A DNA stretch of 64,000 nt from Chlorella sorokiniana (taxonomy: Eukaryota > Chlorophyta > Trebouxiophyceae > Chlorellales > Chlorellaceae). Positions 9,950-21,166 of the stretch are shown here, piece after piece. Numbering within the stretch: position 1 is the stretch's first letter; each line of letters opens with the position of its first letter. The stretch covers positions 4,135,001 through 4,199,000 of the forward strand of contig CP084619.1 of assembly GCA_025917655.1 (NCBI GenBank), written 5' to 3'. A model generated the notes under the pieces. The model did no database searches. It worked only from the letters and a program-made list of their open reading frames with translations, and was not told where the DNA came from. Position numbers and translations under genes: made by a program.

Positions 9950-12179
9950 ATGGAGCCAGCCGAAGTTCCTGTGTTTGAAGAGCACAAGCCAGAGGTGGGC
10001 TGCCTTGCTAACCTGTCTGCCGTTCTGTTGATCGGAAAGCTGCGACGGCCGCCTGCCGACGAGCTTCCACCCTCGAATGTTGGCTGCCTGCACCGTTTGC
10101 GGCAGGCCCTTCACGTGGCAGGTCTTCACCCCACGTGCCCTGCTCTTCAGCCGACCGACCGAACCTGCATTACTGTGCAGCTGGATGGTGAGCCCATGGG
10201 CGAAGGTCCGCAGCAGCCCGTCGACACGCCACCAGGCGCGGAGCTGGCGCTGAGCCTGCCACAGTCGAGCCCCCCGCGCGCCGCGGCAGGCGACGACGCT
10301 CCAGCCCGCTGGTCTTTGGACCTCTCCTGCTCCACCCACTCGGACTGGGAGGTAGTGAGCGCGGGACACCACTCAAGCTGCGGCAGCAGCCCCGCAGCGT
10401 TACTCGCGCGGAGGCTTGCGACAGTGACGGAGAGGAGCGGGCCCGCGAGGCGGCCTCCGCCCTGCCCAAAGAGGCCGCCGTGGAGGGCCAGGCTGCTGCC
10501 CCTGCTGGTGCCGACGCCGCTGCTGACTTGGAGGATATGCCGGGTGGCTTGCTGGACCCGGCCGGCGAACAGAGCGGCGGCGAGGCTGTGGAGGCTGCGC
10601 TTGGTTCACTCGAGGGCGCCCCCGGCCGAAACCTGCGACAGCCCCCGCTCCAGCTTCGAGCGGCCCCTGTCCCATGCTGGCGGCGATGACGTGTACAGCG
10701 TGTCCCAGGTGGGAGCGGCAGCCCACCTTTGCTTGTGTGGGGTGCGTTGTGTGATGGGATGCGAGTGCTGGTTGAGGAGCGGCGGGGCGGTGTGGGGGCT
10801 CAACAGGTCTAGGTGGCAAACATGTCTTTGTTGCAGTCGTGCAGCTTGAAGGACCCTCCAGCGGCGCATATTAGGCCTGTTCAGTACCTCATCCCTGAGC
10901 CTCCCTGCTGCTCACACTTATAGCTCTTCCCTGCTGCTGCTCTGTCCACCGCAGGACTCTGACCACAGCCTGTCTGAGGATGAGCAGCTGCGGGACCTGA
11001 TGCGCCAGGGGGAGCCCTGCCAGGCGGCCCCGGAGCCCGCATTTGACCCCCTGCCCCCTCCTGGCCAAACCCCACGCTGCCTCAGCACCCGCCTGCGTGG
11101 CCCCTGCCGCGGCGGCTGCTGCAGCGACGGCGGCGGCGTGCCGCGCGGCGGCCGTCGCCGCCTCCACCTCCCTGCACGAGCTGGCGGCGTCGGTGACGGC
11201 GGTGCTGGCGCGCTTTGTGCCCGCTGCCGCTGACGTGGCGCACCGCATGGCCTGCGGCGTCGCCGTCCTGCTCGACTCTCTGCGGGTGAGCGGCGGCAGC
11301 GGCACCTGCGCCCCCCGTCCGCAAGTAAAACATAAAATCAATCCTTTGTTGGGAAGCACCCTGTTCACTTGGCATCCAAGGCTCTGCCATCGGCTGAATC
11401 ATGGCCTGAGCTTCTCTGCACCTTTTTGAACGCGTTCCCCTTCTAAAGTGCTGTTCCTGCCTGGCCGTGCCGCCACAGGAGCGCGTGGTGGCGCTGCCCC
11501 AGGGCCTGGCCCCGCTGGCGGCCGCCGCCCTGCCGGCCGCCGCCGACGCGCGACCGCGTGGCTGCCGCCGCGCACCGCGCCCGCAAGCGGCTGGGCTACT
11601 CGCAGGTCAACTACGCGCGGGTGGCCCTCGCCCTGGGCATGGCCTGCGGCGGTCTGGCGCTGGCCCTGCGCCAGTCGTGGTCGGAGCAGGCCCGCCTCGC
11701 CTGCCTGCTGGCCAAACGGGAGCACGATCTCACGCGCCTGGTGAGCCTGCTGCCTGCGGGGCTGCGGTGGTGTTTGCAGATTGCCAGCCCATTTGAGGTG
11801 GGCGCAGGCCTGCCCAGCAGCATGCGGTGGTGCGATTGCTGCTGGGCAGCCCTGCATCCATCTCGAATGGGCTGGCACTCTGCGCCGGCCAGGGCTCGGA
11901 CTGAAGAGAATGGGGGCCAGGAGGGCGGCGGCGGCACCCTTGCACCGACGCCGGGGCTGAGCGGGGAGCTTCGCTGTGCACGCCAGCACGCCCATGTGCC
12001 CTTGCTGGTCCCTTTCATCATTGATTTTCCTGCCCCCCTCCCTGGATCTCCCCGCAGCTGATGAAGGTGATGGAGCTGCAGCGCAACATCACCCACCGCG
12101 GCGCCCGCTGGTGCGCCACATCTCCACCTCCAGCCTCGCCCACGCCTCCCCCGCCTGGCCCGCCATCGTGGTGGTGTGA
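9950..12179 (+). CDS. Membrane protein with ATG8-interacting motif, ATI1/2-like architecture
   Basis: No firm family match by eye. Exons: 9950-10708, 10955-11285, 11479-11740 and 12058-12179. The N-terminal half is low in structure and carries HSDWEVVS; D-W-E-V-V at 10343-10357 fits the AIM/LIR consensus (acidic residue then W-x-x-V). A single membrane segment (VALALGMACGGLALAL, about 11621-11671) follows a basic RKRLGYSQ stretch and is itself followed by a helical REHDLTRLLMKVMELQ block and a basic serine-rich tail (LVRHISTSSLAHA). Plant ATG8-interacting proteins ATI1/ATI2, which act in ER- and plastid-phagy, have the same order: disordered AIM region, one membrane segment, amphipathic stretch, basic Ser-rich end. 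That assignment is inference. One-base slips at C runs occur near 10390, 10620, 11055, 11550 and 12100; the stop given is the one in the basic-tail frame. Confidence 0.55.
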
Positions 12180-13180
12180 GGCGGCGGCGCGCAGCGGCGG
12201 CGGGGGTGCTGGGGCCCCCGCCGGGTGCCCCACCCACCCACCCTCCACCCTCTGCAACCCCAAGCATGCTGACCGGCACTCTGCACCCGTCAACGCAACT
12301 CTGCTGCCTGCCGACCCTTCTTCTCCTCTCTTGTGACAAGGGTTGCTGCATGCTGCCGTTTGTCTTGGAAGCGATGCGGCCCCAGCAAGGCCAGGGTTCA
12401 CCCTTCTCCTCTCTTGCCGCACGTTTCCCCTCTCTTTCCTGCTTGCTCTGCTGCCTATCAATCCAACCTAGCTGCCCCTCGCCCATGGGTTTCCTCTGTA
12501 TTGTTCGCGGGCGCTCTACGTTCGGCTTCAACCTGCTGCGGCCTCTCAGTTCAGTGTGTGCCCTATGCCCCTGAAGCCCATGCAGTGCATTCTTCCGTGT
12601 TCCTGCACGCCCTAGCCTCGAGTAGCTGGGAGCTGGTGCTGCGCTCACAGCAGCCCTGCCTGGGAAACCTCTCGCCCGTTGCCCCCTTCCATCCCTCCCC
12701 TTTTATTTGACGCCGACACACTCACAACCGCCCCCATTCTGTCAGAGGGCAACCCGGCGGCCCTGCCCTCATTTTCCGCCTCTGCCTACGCGCCCCTGTA
12801 CTCCCGGCCCCGCTGTACCCCCCCTGCTTCCGCGCGGTTTTGGTGGCCGCCTGCCTTTCATGTGCCCTTGCTTGTTGTCTGTGGGCCCGCCTGCCTCCTG
12901 CGTCGGTCCCCATGTGCTCCTCCTCCACGGCTTGTCCCCCACCCACCCATCCCGCCGGCCCCGCTTGCCTCTGCATGACTGTGTTTCAAACCCAAACAAC
13001 GGTTGACGACAATGCGTGCTGCCAGCACCGCGCTCGATGCTCGCCTGAAGGCAGGCGCAAAGAACGCGGCGCCGCGTCGCTCCCCCTGTTCACCCATTGA
13101 TTTGCGTGCGTTTCCTGCTGGGATGCCTTGCAGCCGACCGTAGCGCCGCTTCCTAGCTGGCCCGCCCGGTCGCCAGCGCC

Positions 13181-13185
13181 TGTAA
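13181..13185 (+). promoter_or_regulatory. Candidate poly(A) signal TGTAA of the ATI-like gene
   Basis: First good TGTAA after the stop at 12179; the 3' UTR would be about 1 kb, long but within the range for green algae. Confidence 0.35.
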
Positions 13186-13230
13186 CGGTCCTGTGCATGC
13201 ATGAGTAGCTCATCAAGGGTGTGAAGTATG

Positions 13231-13235
13231 TTACA
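13231..13235 (-). promoter_or_regulatory. Poly(A) signal TGTAA of the ankyrin gene
   Basis: Reads TGTAA on the minus strand about 250 nt after the stop at 13482. Confidence 0.4.
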
Positions 13236-13334
13236 GCGGGGGTCCGGTGAAGCAGGTCATGCAACAGACAGTGACGAGTTGGCGAACTGCAAGGTGTAAA
13301 AAGCAAAACAGTCTGATGGCGGCAGATGTGGGCA

Positions 13335-13376
13335 GCCACTGCAGGTTGGTTGGGTGCCACTGCAGGTTGGTTGGGT
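13335..13376. repeat. Perfect 21-bp tandem duplication
   Basis: Two identical 21-bp copies abut at 13335-13355 and 13356-13376. They fall in the probable 3' UTR of the minus-strand ankyrin gene. Confidence 0.9.
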
Positions 13377-13481
13377 TTGAGAGGCTGGGCGGGGGAAGGC
13401 GGTACATGGCATCCGTGGTAGGGGCAATCTATTCAATGGCAGCATACCATGCCACAGTGCTGCCCCGACTGCGGTGAGAAG

Positions 13482-14460
13482 TCAACAGATCAGCGGGCGC
13501 ACCCAGCGCCTCAGCGCGTCAGGCAGGCGCAGGTGCAGCAGCGGCGGCGCGCCCTTGGGTGTCTCCAGGCGGACTGGGCGGCGGTTGCGAGGGGGCCCGC
13601 ACGGCTTGAGCAGCAGGGTCATGAGGACCTCCAGCCCCAGGCACCGCGCCAGCACTTGACGCTCCACCTCCTCCACCTCCTGGTGCTCCTTGCTGATGGC
13701 CTCCGCCGCCTTGCGCTCCACTGCCTCGTCCGCCTGCTGCCGCCGCCGCAGGCGGGCCGCCGCCGCCGCCGGGTCTCGCGCCTGCTGCTGCTGCGCGGCG
13801 GCCAGCAGGGCTGCCACCTCACGATGCCCCGCCTCCTCCGCAACCGCGCCCGCCGTCTTCTTCAGCTCGAACAGCGCACAAGCGTCGGCATCGCTGCAGC
13901 GAGCCAGGGCGCATGCGGCGTGGCGGCGAGCAGCGCGCGGCGTGCGGCGGCAGAGGAGCACGGGGCGAGCGGGCAGGCCTGCTGGCAGGTGCAGGGCAAC
14001 ACCGCAGACTCATCCCCCTGCTCACCGGTCAAGCAGCAGCTTCGCGGCCTCGGCATGTCCGCTGCGGGCGGCGCACATGAGCGGCGTGCCCTCTGCGGAT
14101 CCCACATCCACGAACGCCCCCGCATCCAGGAGCACCTGCAGCAGCGCGCTGACGCGCACCCGTTGCTGCAGCGGCTGCGGTGGCACAGCATGCCAGCAGC
14201 TTGGCACGCCCAACCTTCAGTTCAATGGAGCGCTGCCCATGGACCAACAGAATCCACACTCCACATGGATACTTTCAGAAAGTCCGGGCCAAAAGAGGGC
14301 ACGCTTGCCTTCATGCAATCCAACTGGCCGTTTTTTTGGCGGCGCGGTGGAGCAGCAGCTCGCGCGAAATCAGCCAGGGCGCCGGGGTGTTGACGTCGTT
14401 GCCGTCCTCCAACCACTGCTTGATGCCCTCAACGTCACCTGCAAAGCGATGGCCAGGCAT
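13482..14460 (-). CDS. Ankyrin-repeat protein with coiled-coil tail
   Basis: The start is MPGHRFAGDVEGIKQWLEDG, whose ATG is in frame with a short-chain ankyrin-like N-terminus (KQWLEDGNDVNTP). A middle exon (about 14190-14027) encodes two clear ankyrin repeats: LLQVLLDAGAFVDVGSAEGT and PLMCAARSGHAEAAKLLLDR. The last exon (from about 13895) holds a third weak repeat (AGHREVAALLAAA), then a charged helical stretch rich in Q, R and E likely to form a coiled coil, then a basic tail ending WVRPLIC. Ankyrin repeats bind protein partners; none can be named here. The first exon-exon junction is not clean in frame beside a run of seven A. Divergent from the F-box/LRR gene. Confidence 0.7.
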
Positions 14461-15378
14461 GTGGGTGCACAGACTTGTGAGCGCAGCAAGCTGAAAAGGA
14501 CGAGACGGTAGGTAGGGGCGGGAGGGGTCGGCAAGTTGGGGGGGGGGCGCCTCCGCCGCGTCAATGAGTCGCTCCGCAATCCATCCCGATCGTCGTTGCC
14601 ATCACATACGACATGATCGCCGCAACACAAGAAGCACAGCGCGTCCCAGCGACGCTAACCTCGCGCGGCAAAAGTGTAAGCCTCTCGTTCAGGTCCAAAC
14701 TCCTCATTCAGCACTTGACTCAAGCATTGCCCCATGCTGCAACAAGCGCAGCGGTATGCGTACTAGGGTTGGTCAGTGCGGGCCCATTCCCTCCCTTGCT
14801 CCCTCTGCCACAGCCGACTTCACTGGACAGCGAAACAGATGCCAAGACTGCTGCAAAGGCGGTGCAAATCGTGTTGCAGAGAAGGAGGCGTCCGTGACAT
14901 TGACTCAGCGACCTGCAGCGCAATGCCGCCGACTAATGACGGCGAACACATAGCACAAGGACAGGCAGCAGCGGTAATAATGGGAGCACTTGGCAGGGCG
15001 CACATAATGGTTTTGAGGGTTCATATGGATCAAAGCCAACCCCAGCTCTTTGCGTAGTGCCACTGTCGCGGAGGACGATAGCGAGCAGTCGCTTTGATTG
15101 AAAATATTGACTGCTCTGTGGAAGGTATCATTCTTCGTTTACATTCAGCGTGAGGGTCGTCGAATGTCTATACATCCACACGGTAATTTTTGTCAAGTCC
15201 AGAAGGTGCTGCTGGCACCACGTCGCGACGCGTCGCCCCATGAGGCGCTTCTTTCACCACGCCATTCCGACACCCACTCTTATCTTTTGTTTGAGATGGC
15301 TGGTTGTCCTGCTGATTCTTGGGAACCATTCCGGCCTCTTCCGTCGCGGTTGACGAATCAAGTTCACCCAGTGCAGTG
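14461..15378. promoter_or_regulatory. Divergent intergenic region, ankyrin / F-box
   Basis: About 900 bp with no supported gene. It separates two genes that face away from each other and so holds both promoters. The right half (15000-15350) is distinctly AT-richer than the window average. Confidence 0.4.
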
Positions 15379-17462
15379 ATGAGCATGCGAGACCTCCCGG
15401 AAGTCCTGATCGAGCGTATACTGCTCTATGTTCCTGAAGCAGACAGGTGCGCCCACCAACCGGTGGGGTTCAACCTGTGCTCGACTGTCCCCGCCTCGCC
15501 CGCCGCCGCACCCAGCCCCACGACCAAGCCTCACATGTCTGCAGGCACTGGCTGGCCCCTGTGTGCACCCAGTTCGAGCAGCTTGTGCGCCGCACACAGA
15601 CCAAGCTTGTGATCGACTTCCGGCAGTCGCCGGGCCTGCTGCTGGCTGGCGAATCAACGGGATGCGGTGCTGAGCGCGAGCGCCAGCTGCTGCGCGCCGC
15701 CCTGCTTCGGGGTGTGGAGCGGCGGCAGGGCCAGCTGAAGGAGGTCAGGGTTCTGCACCTGGCCCACTGCCAGCCTCAGCTTCAGCTGGTGGAGCTGGTG
15801 GCGTCGCTGCTGCGCGGCCAGCTGCGCGCTCTGCACATCGGACGCGCCCCACAGCCGTTGGAGGTCAGCCGCGCACCCCGCTTGAATGCCTGCAGCGCCT
15901 GCCGAGGGCATGCAAGTTGCATGGGGTTTGGGGCCTGCCAAGCTGCCAGCGTTCTGCACTGTGCGCTGCTGCAGCATCGCCGTTCACAGCCACTCAGAGG
16001 AGCGACCCATCGCCCAGCTGGCTCAGCTCCCCGCCCCCTCCCCCGCTCCTCCTGCCGTGCAGCGTGCCGCCGCCAAAACCGCGGTTCACCAGAGCCTGGA
16101 GCTGCTGCTGGAGTGCCGATGGGTGGCGTACCACACGCCCCTGCAGGCCCTCACGCTCACCCACTGCACGTCCTGCCCCCTGGGCCAGCTGCAAGCCCTG
16201 GAGCGGCTGAGGCTGCAGTGCTGCGGTTACCCGGACGCCCGCTGGCCCTGCCCTTTGACATCCTGCGCCTGAAGCGCCTGCGCTCCTTGGGTGAGGCCGC
16301 CGTCGCTGGCTGCGCCCGCACAGCTCGGCTCGCAAGCATGCCGCTCTGCAGCGCACCGCCTGTGCATGTGTGCCTGTGCATGCCTTCGCTTTGGTTCCGA
16401 CGCACCCTGCCTGCCTGCAGGCCTGTGGGACACCGACCTGTCGTGGCACGTGCTGCTGCTGCTGCCCCAGCTGGAGCTGGAGGAGCTGCACTTCTGCCGC
16501 TCCACGTACCCGGCAGGGTCGGGCGCCACCTGGCTGCAGGTGCGCGGCAGCCGCCGGCTGCCTGCCTGCTCTGTGGCGCCGTGCAAGGCTGCCAGCCCCG
16601 CCAACCTGCCTTCCCGCTCGCTTCCTGCTGCTGCTGCAGGGCCTCACAGGGTTGCGCCGCCTCCACCTGTCTGGGCTGGGCCTGGCGGCTGAAGGGACGG
16701 AACCGCGTGTTGACCAGGTGGCCGAGGCGCTGTGGGAACTGACACAGGTGGGTGGCGGGCCTGGCTGCCGCCCGGCATGGCCGCGACCCTGCCTCCCGGC
16801 CTCCCTCTCTCAGCCGTTTCCGTAGCGTGTGCTGCTGGTGGACTGACAATGATGCATGTGCGCTGCCCTGCTCCTGCCCTGCTGCGCAGCTGGAAGAGCT
16901 CTCCCTGAAGGCTGACGGCCTGAGGGGGTGCCGGAAGCCGTGGCCAACATGCCGCGCCTGCGCTCCCTCTCCCTGGCCTTCAACGACGTCACCCGCCTGC
17001 CCCCGGGCCGCCACCTGTCCTCACTGGAGAGCCTGGACATTGTGGGCACGGGCATCAGGTGGGGCCGCAAGAACCCCGCCCCTGCTGCGGCTGCTCTTGG
17101 ATGCTGCGGCTGCAACGCGAGCTGCGGTGCCGTGCATGCGCCCTGCGTCCACCTTCACCCACACTCAATTCACGCACTCACCCATCCCACCACCCACCCC
17201 ACCCCCACCCCGCAGCAAGCTCCCACTGGGAGACCTCTCCCGCCTCACACGCCTGTGCATCGGGCTGGAGGACGCTGGAACAGCCGGCGCTGCGGCTGTG
17301 CAGGGCTGGGCCGCGCAACTAGAGCAGCTGCCGTCCCTGCGCCGGCTGGAGGCGTGGGGCCGGGCCGGCTGTGCAGGCGTAACAGCGCTGCGACGCTCCC
17401 TGCCCCGCCTGCAGGTGGCTGCCTATGCGGTCGACGCAGGCGAACCGCAGTGCTGCGGCTGA
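15379..17462 (+). CDS. F-box / leucine-rich-repeat protein
   Basis: Likely a substrate receptor of an SCF ubiquitin ligase. Exon 1 (15379-15446) and exon 2 (from 15545) join in frame to give RDLPEVLIERILLYVPEADR then HWLAPVCTQFEQLVRR, which matches the F-box pattern LP-E-L--IL-Y---D---W---C. Leucine-rich repeats follow: LRALHIGRAPQPLE, LQALTLTHCTSCPLGQLQAL, LPFDILRLKRLRSLG, LEELHFCRSTYPAG, LRRLHLSGLGLAAEG, LEELSLKADGL, MPRLRSLSLAFNDVTRLPPG, LSSLESLDIVGTGIR and LTRLCIGLEDAGTAG, ending at a stop at 17460-17462. About nine exons with short introns. One-base slips occur near 16235 and 16925. The target protein is unknown. Confidence 0.82.
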
Positions 17463-17594
17463 GGGACACGCATGAGGGCACGTTGCTACATTTCAACTTT
17501 TGAGTGTGAGGGCAGAGCATGGCTGTGTGATACTTTGACCTTCTACTTGTACCGATCAAGTTTTCCCTTTTCCTGATTTTTGTGCTATGGTTTT

Positions 17595-19725
17595 TCAATG
17601 GAGCTTTAGGTGCGTTTGATAATGCCCTACATAATTCTTACATTTTAGTTGTGAAATCTCAAAAAGCGCTGTGCCCCCAGCACCAAGCTGCCAGACAAGG
17701 ATCGAGACGGTGGCGGCACTGATTTCGTAAGCCCTGTCTGTGGGGCAGCTCACGGTCAGCCAGCCGCCTGTGCTGTGACCAAAGTGCGCCTGGGAGAAAA
17801 GAGCGCCAGAAGCTAGACAGCCAGATGGCCAGTCGGGCGGACAGGGGGCCGGGTCAGGCGGCGTTGCCGGCGGCGGCACCTCGGCCACCGACTGCAGCTC
17901 CTGCAGGTGGGCAATCTCGTCGGTGTAGGCGGCCTTCTGCCAGCTCTTGTCGGGGTCGTTCTTGCGGGCAGCGTACGCATTCCCTGCAAGGTGGTTGGGG
18001 AGCAACGGGGAGGGCAGCCTGTTAGAGAGCGGCTTGGGCGGTGCCTGCCGGGGTGTGGCCAGGAGGCTGGCCTTGTGCTGCTTGGACCCAGGCGCGCGGT
18101 TGCCGGCCCACCTGTCTTGGAAAGCAGGTCGAAACCGGTGACCGGGCCCTGCACGGGCCGAAAGGGGGAGGGCAGGCTGGTGTTCAGGCGACAGCGGGGT
18201 TGGGGCAGAGATGCCACGGGCTCGAGGGCAGGCAAGGAGCATCAGGCTGGCAGCTGTGCATGGTCCTCACCCATCGCTTTCGGGCCCTTGGATCACGTAG
18301 TTGAGCTTGGGGTTGACGAAGTAGGGGATGGAGTAGCGGGGCCCTGCCAACAGGAGGGGAAGTGGCAGGGTGGCCAAAAGGCGGACGGGCGAGGGCGCTG
18401 GCTGACGGCCGGCCCCAAACCACCCGCAAAAGCGCTCATGGAGCCTGCCCCTGCTGCCCTTCCGCCTCACCGTGGGGTCGCCAGGCTTGGGAGCACGCAC
18501 GCGGTGGTACGTGGACTTGAACACGCCGTCAGTCCAGCGCGTGAGGCCATCTCCGATGTTGACCGTCAGGCAGCCGGGCCTGCAAGCAACGGGGTGGCGG
18601 CGGGCCAACTCAGGCCGCGAGGAGGGCGTGCCCTCTGCTGTGTGTCAGAGAGGAGACGAGCGGTCGGTGCCTGGGCAGGTTGCCCCTCAGGGCCGCAAGC
18701 CGGCAGCCTCACTTGGGGTCCAGCGGCGTCCACTCGCGCGCGACAGGCACGTGGTTCCTGTGGGGGCATGGCGGGGGGGCAGGGGGCAGCCGTCACAGCC
18801 TGCATCCATGCGGCGGTAGACCCCTCTCTGGCAAGTCTTCCTTCAGCTGAGCAGTGCCCCCAGCAATCAAATCAATGGGAAGGCACAGATAGCACACCCC
18901 ACACCCCCGCCCCCCCCCCCCCCCCCACACACACTCCACACAAACCACCCACCAGATGTTGCCCACATCCTCGATGAGGGAGAGGTCCTCAACCTCGTTG
19001 CCGGGCGCAATCTCCAGCCCAATGTCGCCGTCACGCTGGAACAGGATGGTCAGCACGTCCCTGCGCAGTGCGGCAGCAGGGCTGAGCCCAGGTCAAGCAA
19101 GGCATTCCGAACCAAGCAGTGGAGGGGGCGGGGAAGGGCCCGCGCAAGCACATTGGCCGGGCAGAGGGTGGGTTGGGAGGGGAGGGGTGGCGGGATGCTG
19201 AGGGCGGGCGCATTGGGGTAGCCTGCGGGTGGGCGGCGGCGCGCCGCTCAGCTCACATGTCAGCGTGGGCGTGCAGGCGGGGCGGCACCTTGCCGCTGTC
19301 GGTCTTCAGGTCCTCGATCTGCTCGGGGGTGAGCCCTGTGGGGGTGGGGGTGGGGGTGGGGGTGGAAGGGCACGTCTCTGTGAGGGCCCGCTCCTACTGC
19401 GCAGTGGTGCTGGGGACGGGTGCGCCCGCTTGGCTGGCAGGCTGCTGGGTATTCAAGTACGGACGGCCGCGGCGGCTGCTGCCAGCAGGCTTTAGCCTGT
19501 GACGAGGGAGCATCCGTTTGCACCCGCCGCACAGACGGGCCAGGGGGCGCTTACCTGGGTAGTAGTTCCAGGCCATGAAGGAAGGGTTCTCAGGATGGTC
19601 CAACTCGAAGGGCTGCATGGGGAAGGGGGCAGGAGGGGAAAGCGTGAGGCCGAGGTGGGCGAGACAAGGGATAGTCTCAAGGCAGGCAGCGCTCATTCCA
19701 CACCACCTTACAACCCCCCCCACCC

Positions 19726-19771
<46 letters not shown>

Positions 19772-20740
19772 GCTTAACCCTCTCCCACCCCGGACCCCTC
19801 ACGTCGTCGATGCGCGCCGGGTCCCAGCCCAGCCCGATGAACAGGCCCTTCAGGATCTTGACGGCCACGTCGTGGCAGCGCCGCTGGAAGGCGAGCGACG
19901 CCTCGCGGAAGTCGGCACCTGCGGGTGCAGGGTGGGGCCCGGCGCGCGTGTGTATCGGTGCGCGCGCGTACGTAAGGGGGCTGCTTGCAATCACAGCTGC
20001 AAACAGTCTGGCCGGCAGGAAGGGAAACGGCAGGGAGGGGAGGGGGAAGGCAGCTGGCAGGGGCTGTCTGTGGGCACATCCCCGAAGGCAACACCACCGG
20101 CAGGCTGTGTTTGCGGTGGGGGCGGGGGCGGGCGGCGACGCACCCAGCTCCTCGGGCCACTGCTCCCCCAGGAACTGCTGCTGCTTCACGTCGTAGCCCA
20201 GCGTACCCCAGCGCCCCACGCTGAACCACTCCCACAGCCGGTTGCCTGCAGCGGGGGCCGGGGGACGGGGCGGGGGCGGGGCGCAGGCATCAGCCGGGTC
20301 CAAATCTGCGCCTTCACTTCAAAATCCCCCACCCCCCCTTTCACATGGTTTTTCCAGGCCCACCGGTCACAGTCTCCAGCTCATCGGGCCCGCGGTGGCC
20401 GAGGTACGTGTCTGGGTTGAAGGGGTACTTCTCCTTCAGCCCCTTGTCCAGCCCCAGGAAGCTGCGGCCCTTGGCAAAGGCGACGTCAATCTCCTCCTGC
20501 GGGATGCCGTGGTCTGCACAGGGCGGCAGCCCGGGCTGGGTAGGCGACAAATGGCGGGCGGTCCCTGGCACCCTGGCGCGGGCGGCGGCACAAGGGCAGC
20601 AAGGAAGCCCCCCTCGCGCAGCGCGCACCCGCGATGTAGAAGAACCCAATGTCTTTCGCTGCAGCGTGCAGCTGCTTAGCAATCTCCTCCTTTCGGTTCT
20701 CGAAGTCGGCGAGAGAGATGGTGACAACCTCACGAGGCAT
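17595..20740 (-). CDS. 2-oxoglutarate/Fe(II)-dependent dioxygenase, isopenicillin-N-synthase-like
   Basis: Oxidises an unknown small molecule with 2-oxoglutarate and O2. The DIOX_N part is MPREVVTISLADFENRKEEI (from 20740) through GFFYIADHGIP and LGLDKGLKEKYPFNPDTY. The catalytic core has the HxD pair in LHAHAD (His 19267-19265, Asp 19261-19259), the distal His in TYHRVRAP (18506-18504) and the 2-oxoglutarate-binding RYS of RYSIPYFVNP (Arg 18338-18336). All metal ligands are present. Exons 20740-20629, 20513-20364, 20245-20144, 19918-19803, 19612-19555, 19335-19257, 19060-18953, 18757-18713 and 18579-18471 join cleanly. The next two junctions miss one base each, both beside C or G runs. The C-terminal end is uncertain: the open frame runs to 17595, but TGTAA at 17642-17638 suggests the true stop is earlier. 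Confidence 0.88.
17638..17642 (-). promoter_or_regulatory. Candidate poly(A) signal of the dioxygenase gene
   Basis: TGTAA on the minus strand in a locally AT-rich stretch. It lies upstream of the formal stop at 17595, which argues that the real stop is further upstream. Confidence 0.4.
18910..18926. repeat. C17 homopolymer in dioxygenase intron
   Basis: Seventeen C in a row followed by a CA-rich stretch, inside intron 18952-18758, which is transcribed from the minus strand and so reads as a G run in the transcript. Confidence 0.9.
19339..19366. repeat. (GGGGGT)n tract, G-quadruplex-like
   Basis: Four consecutive GGGGGT-type units, placed immediately upstream of the acceptor at 19335 on the transcribed strand, where they form the polypyrimidine tract. 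Confidence 0.85.
19729..19770. repeat. (AC)21 microsatellite in dioxygenase intron
   Basis: An uninterrupted AC dinucleotide array of about 42 bp inside the intron between exons ending 19803 and starting 19612. Confidence 0.95.
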
Positions 20741-21161
20741 GGCGACTGCTGACTGTCCGTCGCGCGCCTGGCTGCTACCTCAATCGACAGGAGCGAACTA
20801 CAGAGGTAAGGACAGCTCTCGCCTTACGTTGCCTCCATGGACGGGCAAAGCTGTGACTGCATAGCAGCTTGCCAGCACTGCCGTCGCTATGCCTGCTGGT
20901 ACTAGGGGGAAAGTGTTTGTGGGGGAAGTAGCAATTGCGCGACTCGGGAACATTCAGAAATGACATTTCCTTCGTTCAAGTTCCGTGGGATCACTTGCTT
21001 GTCAGGGTGTAGCAGCTGAGAACCCGAGAGCCGGCAGCGCAGGCCTGCATGTGCGGCAGGGGGCGGCAAGGCAGGTTTGCAAGCCGTTTGGCATCCTCTG
21101 CCTTCGCCCTCTAGGCCTGAGTGTCTGCAGCTTCCTCTATAAGCCTTGCTGCCACAATACA
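20741..21161. promoter_or_regulatory. Intergenic region upstream of the dioxygenase
   Basis: No gene seen. It holds the dioxygenase promoter on the minus strand and the end of the DUF4242 transcript. Confidence 0.4.
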
Positions 21162-21166
21162 TTACA
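21162..21166 (-). promoter_or_regulatory. Poly(A) signal TGTAA of the DUF4242 gene
   Basis: It overlaps the formal stop at 21162, which is unlikely in a real gene. It lies about 235 nt after the alternative stop at 21400. Confidence 0.45.

Larger units (their letters stand above)
12180..13481. other. Tail-to-tail intergenic region with facing poly(A) signals
   Basis: No gene seen. The plus gene on the left and the minus ankyrin gene on the right converge here. TGTAA at 13181-13185 (+) and at 13235-13231 (-) lie only 45 bp apart, so the two 3' UTRs probably meet or overlap. Confidence 0.45.
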
